Source: Saccharofermentans sp.
GTDB taxonomy: Bacteria; Bacillota; Clostridia; Saccharofermentanales; Saccharofermentanaceae
Assembly: GCA_024403715.1 (NCBI GenBank)
Contig: JAKSRJ010000006.1
Coordinates: 19,338-83,337 of the forward strand
Length of the DNA stretch: 64,000 nucleotides
Direction of reading: 5' to 3'
Under the pieces are notes generated by a model. That model searched no databases. It saw only the letters and a list, made by a program, of their open reading frames with translations, and had not been told where the DNA came from. This document shows, piece after piece, positions 16,171 to 24,625 of this stretch. How positions within the stretch are numbered: position 1 is the first letter of the stretch; each line of letters opens with the position of its first letter. Both the position numbers and the translations under genes were made by a program.

Positions 16171-17247
16171 TTAATCTTCCTCTTCGTCGACTTCTACCTC
16201 ATCGACTACTTCATCTTCTATTTCTTCTTCAGCATTCTCAGATGCAAGGAATCTATTGAAGCCTAAGAGTATTCTTCCATTTCTACTTATATACTGCTCA
16301 TAGTCTGCAAGTTCAATCTCGTATACTTCAATCTCCCCTGCGTGAAGTACTAAAGCAATTGCTGGAATGTCATCGTCATCTTCTTCACTTGCTGCAATCC
16401 AAATTACTCGATAGTCTGATGCCTTATCTCTAGTATCTTCACTCTCGTGAGCAATGTCACCACAAATATCTAAGTACAATCCATCAACGTCTGCAAATAG
16501 CAATTCTGGAACAATGTACTGACCTGTGTATAAGTCGTACATGACGTACTCTTCAACACTATCGCTAACTACGTTTTCCTGCTCAACTTCGTAACTCATT
16601 ATTACGCCTAGAAGTCTTCCATTAAAGAATGTCTCATAATGGATAGTTACATTAACAGGACTTGGAATCTCATCTGCTGTAAGAGTATATGATGCTGCAG
16701 TTTCATTTACAGCTCTGTTATAAAGGCCCTCGGCCTCCATATAAAAACCATCTAGCATCATATTAACTGCTGTTACAACAGCTATATCATCTACACTTGA
16801 TAACAATACTCTCTCTCCAGAAAAAGAAGCGAGTACCAGCTCGTCGTCATCTTCTGCATGAGATGTCTCAATAAATTCTTCTGTCTCTACAGAGATAGTT
16901 CCATAAATTAAATCTGATGATAACTCTGAAAAATCTACTCTCTGAGGGGCTGGTGTTGCTGTTGGTACAGGTGTAGATGTAACCTCTGGAACAGGTGTAG
17001 ATGTTGGCTCTGCCTCTTCTACAACTTCAGCCTCAATAATATCAGTCTCTACTATTATTGCTTCATCACTAACTGTAGTTTCTTCTGTAACAACAGAAGA
17101 CTCGTTAACAGCTTCGTTAAGATTCTCACCAAGATTTCTAAAGGCATCACCAATGCCATTCATATCTACAGAACAGGCACTCATAAATACCGCACCTGCT
17201 AAAAGTACAGAAATCAGACCAACTGTCTTACTATTGCGCTTGAACAC
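16171..17247 (-). CDS. Lipoprotein of unknown function with Pro/Thr linker and acidic tail
   Basis: A 358-residue exported protein. I chose GTG 17247 (FKRNSKTVGLISVLLAG signal peptide, lipobox FMSAC) because GGGGG is placed eight bases before it; the longest frame starts at a TTG 30 bases upstream. A Glu/Val-rich and TPVP-repeat tether (to about residue 100) leads to a globular domain (~105-330) and a strongly acidic C-terminus (EEEIEDEVVDEVEVDEEED). The globular part loosely resembles DUF3298-like extracellular domains, but I cannot place it firmly. Last gene of the permease/HlyD/MacB-like operon, so a role in that assembly at the outer membrane face is inferred. Confidence 0.7.
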   Translation of the reverse strand: MFKRNSKTVGLISVLLAGAVFMSACSVDMNGIGDAFRNLGENLNEAVNESSVVTEETTVSDEAIIVETDIIEAEVVEEAEPTSTPVPEVTSTPVPTATPAPQRVDFSELSSDLIYGTISVETEEFIETSHAEDDDELVLASFSGERVLLSSVDDIAVVTAVNMMLDGFYMEAEGLYNRAVNETAASYTLTADEIPSPVNVTIHYETFFNGRLLGVIMSYEVEQENVVSDSVEEYVMYDLYTGQYIVPELLFADVDGLYLDICGDIAHESEDTRDKASDYRVIWIAASEEDDDDIPAIALVLHAGEIEVYEIELADYEQYISRNGRILLGFNRFLASENAEEEIEDEVVDEVEVDEEED

Positions 17248-17273
17248 GGCCAAGTCCCCCTTATACGTATATA

Positions 17274-18503
17274 TCAAGTATTATACGTATTAGCGGAACT
17301 CCTAATATTTCTTTTTGAAGACATTTTATTCGATTTAAGTGAGAACATAGTCACACTAATAATAAGAAGTATTATTCCTGTAAATGTAACAATAATATCT
17401 GCAAATAGATGAGATATAGTTAGGCTAGCAGCTCTTTCCCAGAATGGAAATTCATAACCTGCAAGTAAAGCTTCTGTTTTTCCAATCGGCCACATATATT
17501 TCCACACATCGATAACACCAAATCTTCCAGTGTTACTAACAATATACATCTGTGGATTTGCAGCACTATACTGTGGAAGAGCATTAGTTACATCAGTCTT
17601 AGCAACACCCTGAACTATCTCTGGCAAAATAGCTTCATAGCAAAGAATCGCAACATCATTACTTGTTGTAGTACTGCCTTCTGTAGAATCTGTTGTACCA
17701 ACTCCTGCTGTATTTGCATAAACTTCAAGTGCAGCAAAATGAACATATACACGAAAATCTTCAGAACCACTCTTGGCTGCCAAAGAGTCTGCCGGTTCGG
17801 ATACGACTCCAATTACAGTAAAATTCTGACCAAAAATATCAATCTTACGGCCAATTACATCATATGATCTAAAAAATCTCCAAGCAATATTATCGTTAAG
17901 AACAATTACATTTAAATCGTCGACTATCTCTGGAATAAAACCACCTGCTTCAAATGCAAATGGATGTAAAGCAGTGAAATTTCCTTCAACGCCAACAATC
18001 TGAGCATCAACTGTAGTAATAGGTGTATAAACTCCATCTGTTTCCTGTAATGAAGAAATCTTACCCAGTAAGAAACTGGAAAAACAGTCTTCCCAGCCTT
18101 GTGGTCTTCCATCAGCAGAGAGTCCGCCCTTACCACTAGATGCGATACCTGTGTCCGCTGCATCCTGAAGACTTTGACGTATCATAATAATATCTGAACG
18201 CTTGAGTGAATGCTGTGCATCAATATACAAAGGAACCGATGTCTCTCCAGCAGATCTTGAACCACGAGCAAATACTGACATCTGGCGATAATTAGTTGTC
18301 GAATCTCCACTCCAGTAAGAAGCCATATTCTGGTCTCTACGAACGTTGGTTAAAAACAAATAACGACCCACACCAACAGAAGTTAGTGCTATTCCTGCTA
18401 AAAGAACAATCAAGGGAGTAGTCAACACAAACTTGTTAGCTGCTCTCTTATTATTAATATATGTTTCTTTTATATATTTTTTTAATCTATCAATTAAATA
18501 CAT
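17274..18503 (-). CDS. MacB-core half permease (two membrane segments, no FtsX pore domain)
   Basis: A 409-residue membrane protein. One membrane helix near residues 25-47 (TTPLIVLLAGIALTSVGVG), a large external region (~50-355) and one near 368-392 (IIVTFTGIILLIISVTMF). The external part resembles the MacB periplasmic core: VIVLNDNIAWRFF, then DVIGRKIDIFGQNFTVIGVV. MacB-type transporters (and YknZ in Bacillus) have three further helices in the FtsX domain, which are absent here, and no ATPase is encoded nearby. It starts 11 bases after the HlyD-like gene, so the two probably work together as in MacA-MacB pairs. Sure of the MacB-like core, unsure of function. Confidence 0.72.
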   Translation of the reverse strand: MYLIDRLKKYIKETYINNKRAANKFVLTTPLIVLLAGIALTSVGVGRYLFLTNVRRDQNMASYWSGDSTTNYRQMSVFARGSRSAGETSVPLYIDAQHSLKRSDIIMIRQSLQDAADTGIASSGKGGLSADGRPQGWEDCFSSFLLGKISSLQETDGVYTPITTVDAQIVGVEGNFTALHPFAFEAGGFIPEIVDDLNVIVLNDNIAWRFFRSYDVIGRKIDIFGQNFTVIGVVSEPADSLAAKSGSEDFRVYVHFAALEVYANTAGVGTTDSTEGSTTTSNDVAILCYEAILPEIVQGVAKTDVTNALPQYSAANPQMYIVSNTGRFGVIDVWKYMWPIGKTEALLAGYEFPFWERAASLTISHLFADIIVTFTGIILLIISVTMFSLKSNKMSSKRNIRSSANTYNT

Positions 18504-18514
18504 ATATAACCTAC

Positions 18515-20221
18515 TTAGCTTGCACTACTATAATCTTCGAGTCGCACTCTGTCGCCATTATGAAGTGGTTCTTCGCTTCTGGTTACAATCATTACACCGT
18601 CGAGACCCTCACCAGTAATAGCTACCAAAGAACCAGATCTAGCAGCTACCGTAACAGATACACGTCTAACTGTATATCTATCACCAAGAGGTGTTGAACT
18701 TTGCTCAACAACAAATACAAATGTACCAGTATTATCTTCATTCAATGCACTAGCTGCAATTACATGATCATATGTTGAATTACCACGATTAGCTGTTACC
18801 GTAACTGACTCACCTGGGAACAAAACAGAATTAGAGACAACAGAGCACTTAACGATTCTGTTCGCACGAGGGTTATCTGGGTCTGGCTTGATATTAATGA
18901 TGATAAGTCTATCAATCCAATAGTACTGACTAGCATCAAGTTCTTGTCCAACACTCATTGCCTCAGCAACCTCAGTAGGGAACTTAAACGATACTGTGAA
19001 CTCAGTATTTTCTGGAATAATAGAGAATACAACCTTATCCTTGTTTAGTTCATCGTCAACTTCAACGGATAGATTAAATACATAACCACTAATTGGGGCT
19101 ACGATTTCGGTTTGAGCAAGTTCTGCCTCAAGCTCTGCAATCTGAGCCTCCAAATCTTCAATCTTCTGGTTTCTATCGTCGATTGCGTCCTGATTCTTAT
19201 CTGCTGCAATTCCATTGTTGATAATTGCATCTTCATAAGTAGTAATCGCTGTAGACAAAGTATGCTGAGCTGCAGCAAGTGCATCCTCTGCTGCATAAAT
19301 AGTTGGTAAGTTTTCTGCTTCAGTCAAAGCAGCCTGCGCATTAGAAAGTGCAGTCTCTGCAGAAGCAATTTGTGCAGATAATCCGTCTACCACGCTCTGA
19401 GCACCAGGTAACTGAGCCTGTAATGTTGCGATCTGAGCCTGTAGTGCTGCTTTCTGTGCTAGCAATGCATCAATGTTTCCACTTGGAGTTGGTGCAGTAC
19501 TTGGAGATGCTGTTGGTGTAACGTCTGGATCAGGTGTTACTGCTGGTGTAGGGGTTGGAGTTGGATTAGTCAAACTAGCAATAGCAGCATCAATACCAGC
19601 AATCTGACTCTCAAGTGTTGCAATCTGTGCTCGGATTCCTTCAAAAGTCGCTGAAGCAGCAGTTAACTGAGCGCGCAAAGATACCAAAGCAGCAGAGTTG
19701 CCTGCCAAAACCTGCTGTGCATTAGAAATTGCTGCATCTCTATTCTGAGCAGCAACTAAATTTGCCTGTGCATCATCAACAGCAAGCTCAGCAGTGTGAA
19801 TTGCTGTCAATTCAGTGTAATAGTCAGGAGCGTGATAAGGTGTTCTCTCAGCATATTCTCTTTCGCGAAGTGAAGTCTCAAGCTGAGTGCGTAAATCAGC
19901 CAAAGTTGTTGATTCTTCAGCTGGTGTAAGTGTAAGGATAACTTCTCCTGCCTGAACATAATCATAATTGGTGTACAAAACCGAAGCTACATGTCTACCA
20001 TCAAGGCCCTTAACCTTGACTTCGTCAGCAGCAACTAATTGAGCTGTAGCATTGTTTGTGTAAGAAAGATTACTTCTTCCTGCATTTGATGCAACTACTC
20101 TTGGTATAGTTGCATTCATAATTGTATTAGAAAAGAATGTTAGCACTGCAAGGCCAGCGACAAAAGCAATCATTGCTTTGCCAACCCATTTTCTGTTACC
20201 AGCAGTTTTTGTTTTCTTCAT
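18515..20221 (-). CDS. HlyD/MacA-type membrane fusion (adaptor) protein
   Basis: A 568-residue protein with an N-terminal membrane anchor (MIAFVAGLAVLTFFSNTI, ~17-34), a lipoyl half (GRHVASVLYTNYDYVQAGEVIL, ~75-97), long coiled-coil arms and a second lipoyl half (ELAQTEIVAPISGYVFNLSV, ~360-380). A beta-barrel and a membrane-proximal domain follow. The two helical arms are joined by a ~45-residue Pro/Thr/Ser linker (PTPTPTPAVTPDPDVTPTAS) near residues 215-260. In Gram-negative relatives the hairpin tip there contacts TolC; a Gram-positive cell has none, which may explain the change. It lies between a MalG-like permease and the MacB-core protein. Confidence 0.87.
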   Translation of the reverse strand: MKKTKTAGNRKWVGKAMIAFVAGLAVLTFFSNTIMNATIPRVVASNAGRSNLSYTNNATAQLVAADEVKVKGLDGRHVASVLYTNYDYVQAGEVILTLTPAEESTTLADLRTQLETSLREREYAERTPYHAPDYYTELTAIHTAELAVDDAQANLVAAQNRDAAISNAQQVLAGNSAALVSLRAQLTAASATFEGIRAQIATLESQIAGIDAAIASLTNPTPTPTPAVTPDPDVTPTASPSTAPTPSGNIDALLAQKAALQAQIATLQAQLPGAQSVVDGLSAQIASAETALSNAQAALTEAENLPTIYAAEDALAAAQHTLSTAITTYEDAIINNGIAADKNQDAIDDRNQKIEDLEAQIAELEAELAQTEIVAPISGYVFNLSVEVDDELNKDKVVFSIIPENTEFTVSFKFPTEVAEAMSVGQELDASQYYWIDRLIIINIKPDPDNPRANRIVKCSVVSNSVLFPGESVTVTANRGNSTYDHVIAASALNEDNTGTFVFVVEQSSTPLGDRYTVRRVSVTVAARSGSLVAITGEGLDGVMIVTRSEEPLHNGDRVRLEDYSSAS

Positions 20222-20235
20222 TCCCTTTATCCTCC

Positions 20236-21294
20236 TTACTTAACACCTGATCTTGAAATTCCTTCGACAAGGTACTCTTCGCCCCAAAGGAATATGAGTA
20301 GAGGCGGTATCATGTACAGCGCTGAAGCTGCAAACGCAATACCGATTTCTGCTTCATTTATCTGCGATAGGAATACTGATAGCGGTTGTTTGTTAATATC
20401 AGTAAGCAATACGATTGGCTGCTCAACCATATTCCAGTAATCAATAAACAAAAGGATTGTCAACGCGAATATTGCACTCTTACATGTTGGAAGCGCAATC
20501 TTAGTAAAAATCTGCCATTCAGTAGCACCATCAAGCTTTGCTGCTTCGATATATGCTATAGGAATCTGTCGCATATATTTAGTCAAAAGGAATATAGCAA
20601 AGGTAGAGAAAATTCCAGGCAAAATGATTGCCCATGGAGTATTCAGGATACCTAGTTTCTCTGAAATCATATAGTTAGGAACAAGCGTAACCTGGAAAGG
20701 CATAAGCATAAGGATAATATAAGAAAAGAACAAAACCTCTCTTCTCTTACGCCTATAACGAGCAAAACTATACGATGCCAAACATGATACTGCCATCTGG
20801 CCGATAACAATAGGAACTACAAGAAAAATAGAATTCCAGAACTTAAGAAGATATGTTGGACTCATCAAAAGGAGATTCTTATACTGCTCGATTGATACCT
20901 GCTGAGGAATAACCTGCATTCTAGGAGTCTTGGCAAGATAGGTCGCACCATCAGATGCATGTCCAGATAAGCTCTGGAAAATAACTCCATAGTTATCAGC
21001 AATCTCCCTTGAAGACATAAATGAATTAAGAAATGTGTAAAAAATAGGAATAATAGCCATGATAGAAACTAATACAGCAATTAATACTCCTAATACCATG
21101 CTAACACGGTCACGAACATCACGAGCTCGAGCACGTCCTGACCCCTTGCCACGAGCCTTAGCATAAAATTCTTCCTTCTCGCTATCGCTCATCTTTTCAA
21201 AGAAAGATAGTTCACGATCAGCGATTGAAGTGTATATGTATCGTCTCGCTAATGTTGCTGCCTTACGACGCTCTATCTCTTTATCGCTATACAT
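20236..21294 (-). CDS. Sugar ABC transporter permease, MalG type (second cluster)
   Basis: A 352-residue permease. The start at ATG 21294 follows GGAGG by six bases; an upstream TTG extends the frame into the preceding gene and is unlikely. It has an unusually long charged cytoplasmic N-terminus (~75 residues, ending GKGSGRARARDVRDR), then six membrane segments with the EAA loop YIEAAKLDGATEWQIFTKI and terminal EEYLVEGISRSGVK. A ~50-residue external loop follows the first helix. It would pair with the MalF-like permease immediately upstream. Neither a binding protein nor an ATPase lies in this operon. Confidence 0.92.
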   Translation of the reverse strand: MYSDKEIERRKAATLARRYIYTSIADRELSFFEKMSDSEKEEFYAKARGKGSGRARARDVRDRVSMVLGVLIAVLVSIMAIIPIFYTFLNSFMSSREIADNYGVIFQSLSGHASDGATYLAKTPRMQVIPQQVSIEQYKNLLLMSPTYLLKFWNSIFLVVPIVIGQMAVSCLASYSFARYRRKRREVLFFSYIILMLMPFQVTLVPNYMISEKLGILNTPWAIILPGIFSTFAIFLLTKYMRQIPIAYIEAAKLDGATEWQIFTKIALPTCKSAIFALTILLFIDYWNMVEQPIVLLTDINKQPLSVFLSQINEAEIGIAFAASALYMIPPLLIFLWGEEYLVEGISRSGVK

Positions 21295-21295
21295 A

Positions 21296-22276
21296 TCAAT
21301 CCTCCACATCCGAGTCAAACTTAGACTCAAAGAAGAACAGAACGCCAACAATAACGAGCATTACTACGCACATCAAAATCGCGCCTGAAGACAATTTACT
21401 ATAATCGAGATTAGTAAAAGCATTATTCATAAAATGCTGAAGCATATACAAGTTATCGTAAGGGTGGTCACCCGTTAACAAGTAAACCTCACGGAAAATT
21501 TTAAAAGAGTTAATCAACGACATAATAGCCACGAAAAAGAGTGTCGATGATAAAAAGTGCATTTTAATCTTGAAGAATCTAGTAATCGCACCAGCTCCAT
21601 CAAGCATAGCAGACTCTAGTATCTCACCAGGAATATTATTAAGCGCTGCCAGGAAAAGTACCATGTTATATCCCAGGTTCTTCCATATGAACAAAATTAG
21701 AATAACAATATGCGCCTTATCCGATTTGAGCCAGTCGATCTTATCGAGATCAAAGAACTGCATAGCCCAGCCATTAACAACGCCGTTATAACTGAAGAAT
21801 ACCTGCCAAATCAAAACTACTGAAGCAACAGGAACCATCATTGGATTCAAAAGGACACTTCTAAAAATACTCTTTCCAGGAATTCCTGTGTTAAGAAGGA
21901 TTGCTAAAAGAAGCGCACACAATACAGCCAAAGGAACTGCAATTATCGCAAATTTGAAGGTGTTCTTTGCTGCCAAAATAAAAGCATCATTAGTTAATAC
22001 TCGCTCGTAGTTTCTAAAACCAATGAATTCTGTATTAGTAGACGACCTTTGGAATGATGTTTTTAAGAGCATTAGCAAAGGCAAAAAGAAGAACAATAAA
22101 ACGCCAACCAAACTAGGTGTGAGATATCCTGTAAAAATACCCCACTCCTTAATTCTTCTAGCAGTTCTAAGACGCTTTTTGTCTTTTAGTATCTGCTCTC
22201 TGCGAGATGGATCTACTGTAAGAGCTGTTATCTGCTCTTTTGTATCCTCTTGCTTTTTGTTCTCTACGTCCTTCAT
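21296..22276 (-). CDS. Sugar ABC transporter permease, MalF type (second cluster)
   Basis: A 326-residue permease of ordinary MalF size. A ~45-residue charged N-terminus precedes six membrane segments (first: YLTPSLVGVLLFFFLPLLML). The EAA loop is ILESAMLDGAGAITRFFKIKM. First gene of an operon that continues through the MalG-type permease, HlyD-like adaptor, MacB-core protein and lipoprotein. Only a weak AGTAGAGA precedes the ATG. The absence of a binding-protein gene in the operon means it either shares one from elsewhere or is not a conventional importer. Confidence 0.92.
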   Translation of the reverse strand: MKDVENKKQEDTKEQITALTVDPSRREQILKDKKRLRTARRIKEWGIFTGYLTPSLVGVLLFFFLPLLMLLKTSFQRSSTNTEFIGFRNYERVLTNDAFILAAKNTFKFAIIAVPLAVLCALLLAILLNTGIPGKSIFRSVLLNPMMVPVASVVLIWQVFFSYNGVVNGWAMQFFDLDKIDWLKSDKAHIVILILFIWKNLGYNMVLFLAALNNIPGEILESAMLDGAGAITRFFKIKMHFLSSTLFFVAIMSLINSFKIFREVYLLTGDHPYDNLYMLQHFMNNAFTNLDYSKLSSGAILMCVVMLVIVGVLFFFESKFDSDVED

Positions 22277-22340
22277 TAATTAATCTCTACTCTATTTCCC
22301 TAACGACTATAATTGTACCAATAATTTTAATTCTTAAACA

Positions 22341-23402
22341 TTAATCTGTAAGAAGTACTGGACCTCTTTTTTGAGCAACCGTCATTGTTATACTGTTTAC
22401 TTCTCCGGCTTTTCTAACAATGATTCTTCCATTGTCAGACGCAAGACACGCCGCTGCAGTACAGAATTCACTGCCCTGCTTATCTAAATTAAACGCACCA
22501 TTCAACGGAACCTTAACAGCCTTAAGGAGTCTAGAATCAAAAGATGTCACAAAGCAGCCCAAATCTTCTGCAATAGCCTCAACCGTGTCACTATCCTTTG
22601 CGAGCGCAGATACCGCTACTGTAACAACTGAATCTGGATTAACTCCATATTTAATCAACGTATTATGGCAAACCTTAGTACTGTATTCTGCGTCTGCTCT
22701 AGAAGAAACTTCCAATCCAACAACTACAAGTCTTGGTGTTAGGACCAAAACCTTGCCCTTACTACTAACCTCAGGCAAAATACCACAAGTAATAAAAACT
22801 ACGTATTTATCCTCTTCGCACGCACTTACATATGCTTGCGCTAACTCCTTCTTCTGGCTTGGATTAAATATGTATGGCTTATAACTTAATGTATCGAGTA
22901 CTGGCTCACTCATATCAATTGTCAAATCACTGTAAATATCAACTGATCCACCAGCAGCTATATAATCTGAGATTTCCTTTAGTAAATCCTCATTATCTGC
23001 CTTCATATGATATGCCATTACTGTTCTCATCAAATCTGGAGCAAAATCTTTGCGATCATCTTCACTTGATAGCTTTGTTGCACCTGTTATTGAAGAAATC
23101 TTCTCGAGAATCTGATAAGCGTTATACCCACTGCTCTTAAGAATACCTGCATACTTACCATCTGGCGTGATGTTAATAATCGGATAACCTACATCAGCTG
23201 GTACTAGTTCTTCCAATAAAAGCTTTATGCATGCCTCCTGTGGAAGAATTAGAACAATCGCTCCATCTGCTCTTTTAACTGAAGCTTTGTAATTCGATAC
23301 GAAAGGCTCAATACCATCAATCCATTCACCTTCAGCCTGATTAAGGAGTTTATCACCTGTGTTCTTTGCCTTTGAGGAACGAGCGTAACAATATAAGTAC
23401 AT
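22341..23402 (-). CDS. Divergent CbiG-like protein
   Basis: A 353-residue protein with the three-part outline of cobalt-precorrin 5A hydrolase CbiG. The N-terminal domain is at ~35-115 (DGAIVLILPQEACIKLL), a linker domain at ~120-225, and a CobE/CbiG C-terminal domain at ~228-350 (LVVVGLEVSSRADAEYS, ending SITMTVAQKRGPVLL). The conserved GHxGGAN segment of true CbiG is replaced by SSGYNAYQ, and the Gly-rich GCRRG start of the C-terminal domain by EVSSRAD. No other cobalamin gene is nearby. It may be a highly diverged hydrolase or a repurposed relative. Divergently transcribed from the dehydrogenase gene. Confidence 0.65.
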   Translation of the reverse strand: MYLYCYARSSKAKNTGDKLLNQAEGEWIDGIEPFVSNYKASVKRADGAIVLILPQEACIKLLLEELVPADVGYPIINITPDGKYAGILKSSGYNAYQILEKISSITGATKLSSEDDRKDFAPDLMRTVMAYHMKADNEDLLKEISDYIAAGGSVDIYSDLTIDMSEPVLDTLSYKPYIFNPSQKKELAQAYVSACEEDKYVVFITCGILPEVSSKGKVLVLTPRLVVVGLEVSSRADAEYSTKVCHNTLIKYGVNPDSVVTVAVSALAKDSDTVEAIAEDLGCFVTSFDSRLLKAVKVPLNGAFNLDKQGSEFCTAAACLASDNGRIIVRKAGEVNSITMTVAQKRGPVLLTD

Positions 23403-23439
23403 CGGGCTTCACCTTTCGTTAAGAAAAAATATGCTTTTA

Positions 23440-23471
23440 ATTATACTATTCTTCTTTAGAGAAAGTATAAT
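23440..23471. promoter_or_regulatory. Symmetrical divergent promoter pair
   Basis: ATTATACT (23440-23447) and AGTATAAT (23464-23471) form a perfect 8-base inverted repeat in which each arm contains a consensus -10 hexamer: TATAAT on minus (23445-23440) and on plus (23466-23471). RNA would start near 23433 leftward and 23478 rightward. No -35 matches are good, so activator help or a shared regulator is possible. Confidence 0.5.
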
Positions 23472-23498
23472 ATTTTTAATAAAGACTAGGAGAAAACT

Positions 23499-24452
23499 AT
23501 GCGTATTACTATACTTGATGGATCTGCAGCCAATCCTGGAGATTTAAGTTGGAAGCCTTTCGAGAAATATGGTGAAGTTGTAGCTTACGACGTTACGGCT
23601 TACGAAGATATCGTAGAGCGCTCTTTGGGGTCAGAAATCGTCATCACAAACAAGACCCCGTTTAACGAAGAAATCCTCTCGCAACTACCAGATTTAAAGT
23701 ACATAGGAGTACTTGCTACTGGTTTTAATGTTGTTGATTTGGAAGCATGTAGTAAGCGTGGAATCGTTGTTACCAATGTCCCTGAATATGGAACATATGC
23801 TACTGCTCAAATGACTATTGCACTTATGCTTGAAATGGCTGATAAAGTCGGGATACATAGTGCAGATGTAAAAAATGGAGGTTGGGTTAATTCTTCACAG
23901 TTTTGCTATTGGCTTGAGCCATTGACTGAACTGTGTGGTAAAAACATAGCTGTTGTTGGAATGGGCAAAATCGGGAAACGTGTTGCTATCGTAGCGCAAG
24001 CACTTGGAATGAATGTATTACCAGTACCACATACCATTAATAATCCAGAATTAGAATATACATTTAATGAAGCTATTACCAAAGCGGATTTCATAACTTT
24101 GCATTGTCCTTTGACAGCAGAAACAACAAATCTGATTAATAGTGAAACGATTAGCAAATGCAAAGATGGTATTTACATTATCAATGCAGCTAGAGGCCCT
24201 GTCATTAACGAAGCTGATGTAGCAGAAGCATTAAAAGCAGGAAAAATTGCTGGGTTTGCATGCGATGTCGTATCTGTAGAACCAATGAGGTTTGATAATC
24301 CATTACTCACAGCTCCGAACACAGTTATTACCCCACATATTGCCTGGGCTCCACTCGAGACTCGTGAAAGACTAATAGTAGCTGCAGCTTCTAATATCGA
24401 TGGCTTCCTTAGAGGCAATCGTGGTAAAGCAATAAATCAAGTAAATATATAA
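23499..24452 (+). CDS. D-isomer specific 2-hydroxyacid dehydrogenase (glycerate dehydrogenase-like)
   Basis: A 317-residue NAD(P)-linked dehydrogenase. The Rossmann core has AVVGMGKIGKRVAIVAQ, and the catalytic triad can be read in INAARGPVINEADV (Arg), SVEP (Glu) and TPHIAWAP (His). The overall pattern (ATGFNVVDLEAC, WAPLETRERL) is closest to hydroxypyruvate/glycerate dehydrogenases of Firmicutes. The true keto-acid substrate cannot be fixed. ACTAGGAGAAAACT places a good ribosome site before the ATG. Transcribed away from the CbiG-like gene. Confidence 0.9.
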   Translation: MRITILDGSAANPGDLSWKPFEKYGEVVAYDVTAYEDIVERSLGSEIVITNKTPFNEEILSQLPDLKYIGVLATGFNVVDLEACSKRGIVVTNVPEYGTYATAQMTIALMLEMADKVGIHSADVKNGGWVNSSQFCYWLEPLTELCGKNIAVVGMGKIGKRVAIVAQALGMNVLPVPHTINNPELEYTFNEAITKADFITLHCPLTAETTNLINSETISKCKDGIYIINAARGPVINEADVAEALKAGKIAGFACDVVSVEPMRFDNPLLTAPNTVITPHIAWAPLETRERLIVAAASNIDGFLRGNRGKAINQVNI

Positions 24453-24467
24453 TTTTCCCAAAAGGTA

Positions 24468-24504
24468 TTGAGGGCATCTCGATTTGTACTCGAGATGCCC
24501 TCAA
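24468..24504. terminator. Terminator-like perfect hairpin between convergent genes
   Basis: TTGAGGGCATCTCGA and TCGAGATGCCCTCAA form a perfect 15-bp stem with a 7-base loop, 16 bases after the dehydrogenase stop. No T-run follows on the plus strand and only TTTT on the minus strand, so it may act as an mRNA-end stabiliser or Rho-assisted terminator. Confidence 0.55.
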
Positions 24505-24625
24505 CATGGAATAAGGGATAGATATTGAAAAATGTCATTTCAAACTCAGAAGTCTCCTTCTGATATGTGGATTATATAAACATAATCTCAAATAATCAAC
24601 GATAAATTTCTTTAACTTTTTCGGA

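Noticed and set aside
18990..19560. Tandem DNA repeat in the HlyD-like gene
   Set aside because: The repetitive look comes from coiled-coil and Pro/Thr protein composition; no exact DNA period is maintained.
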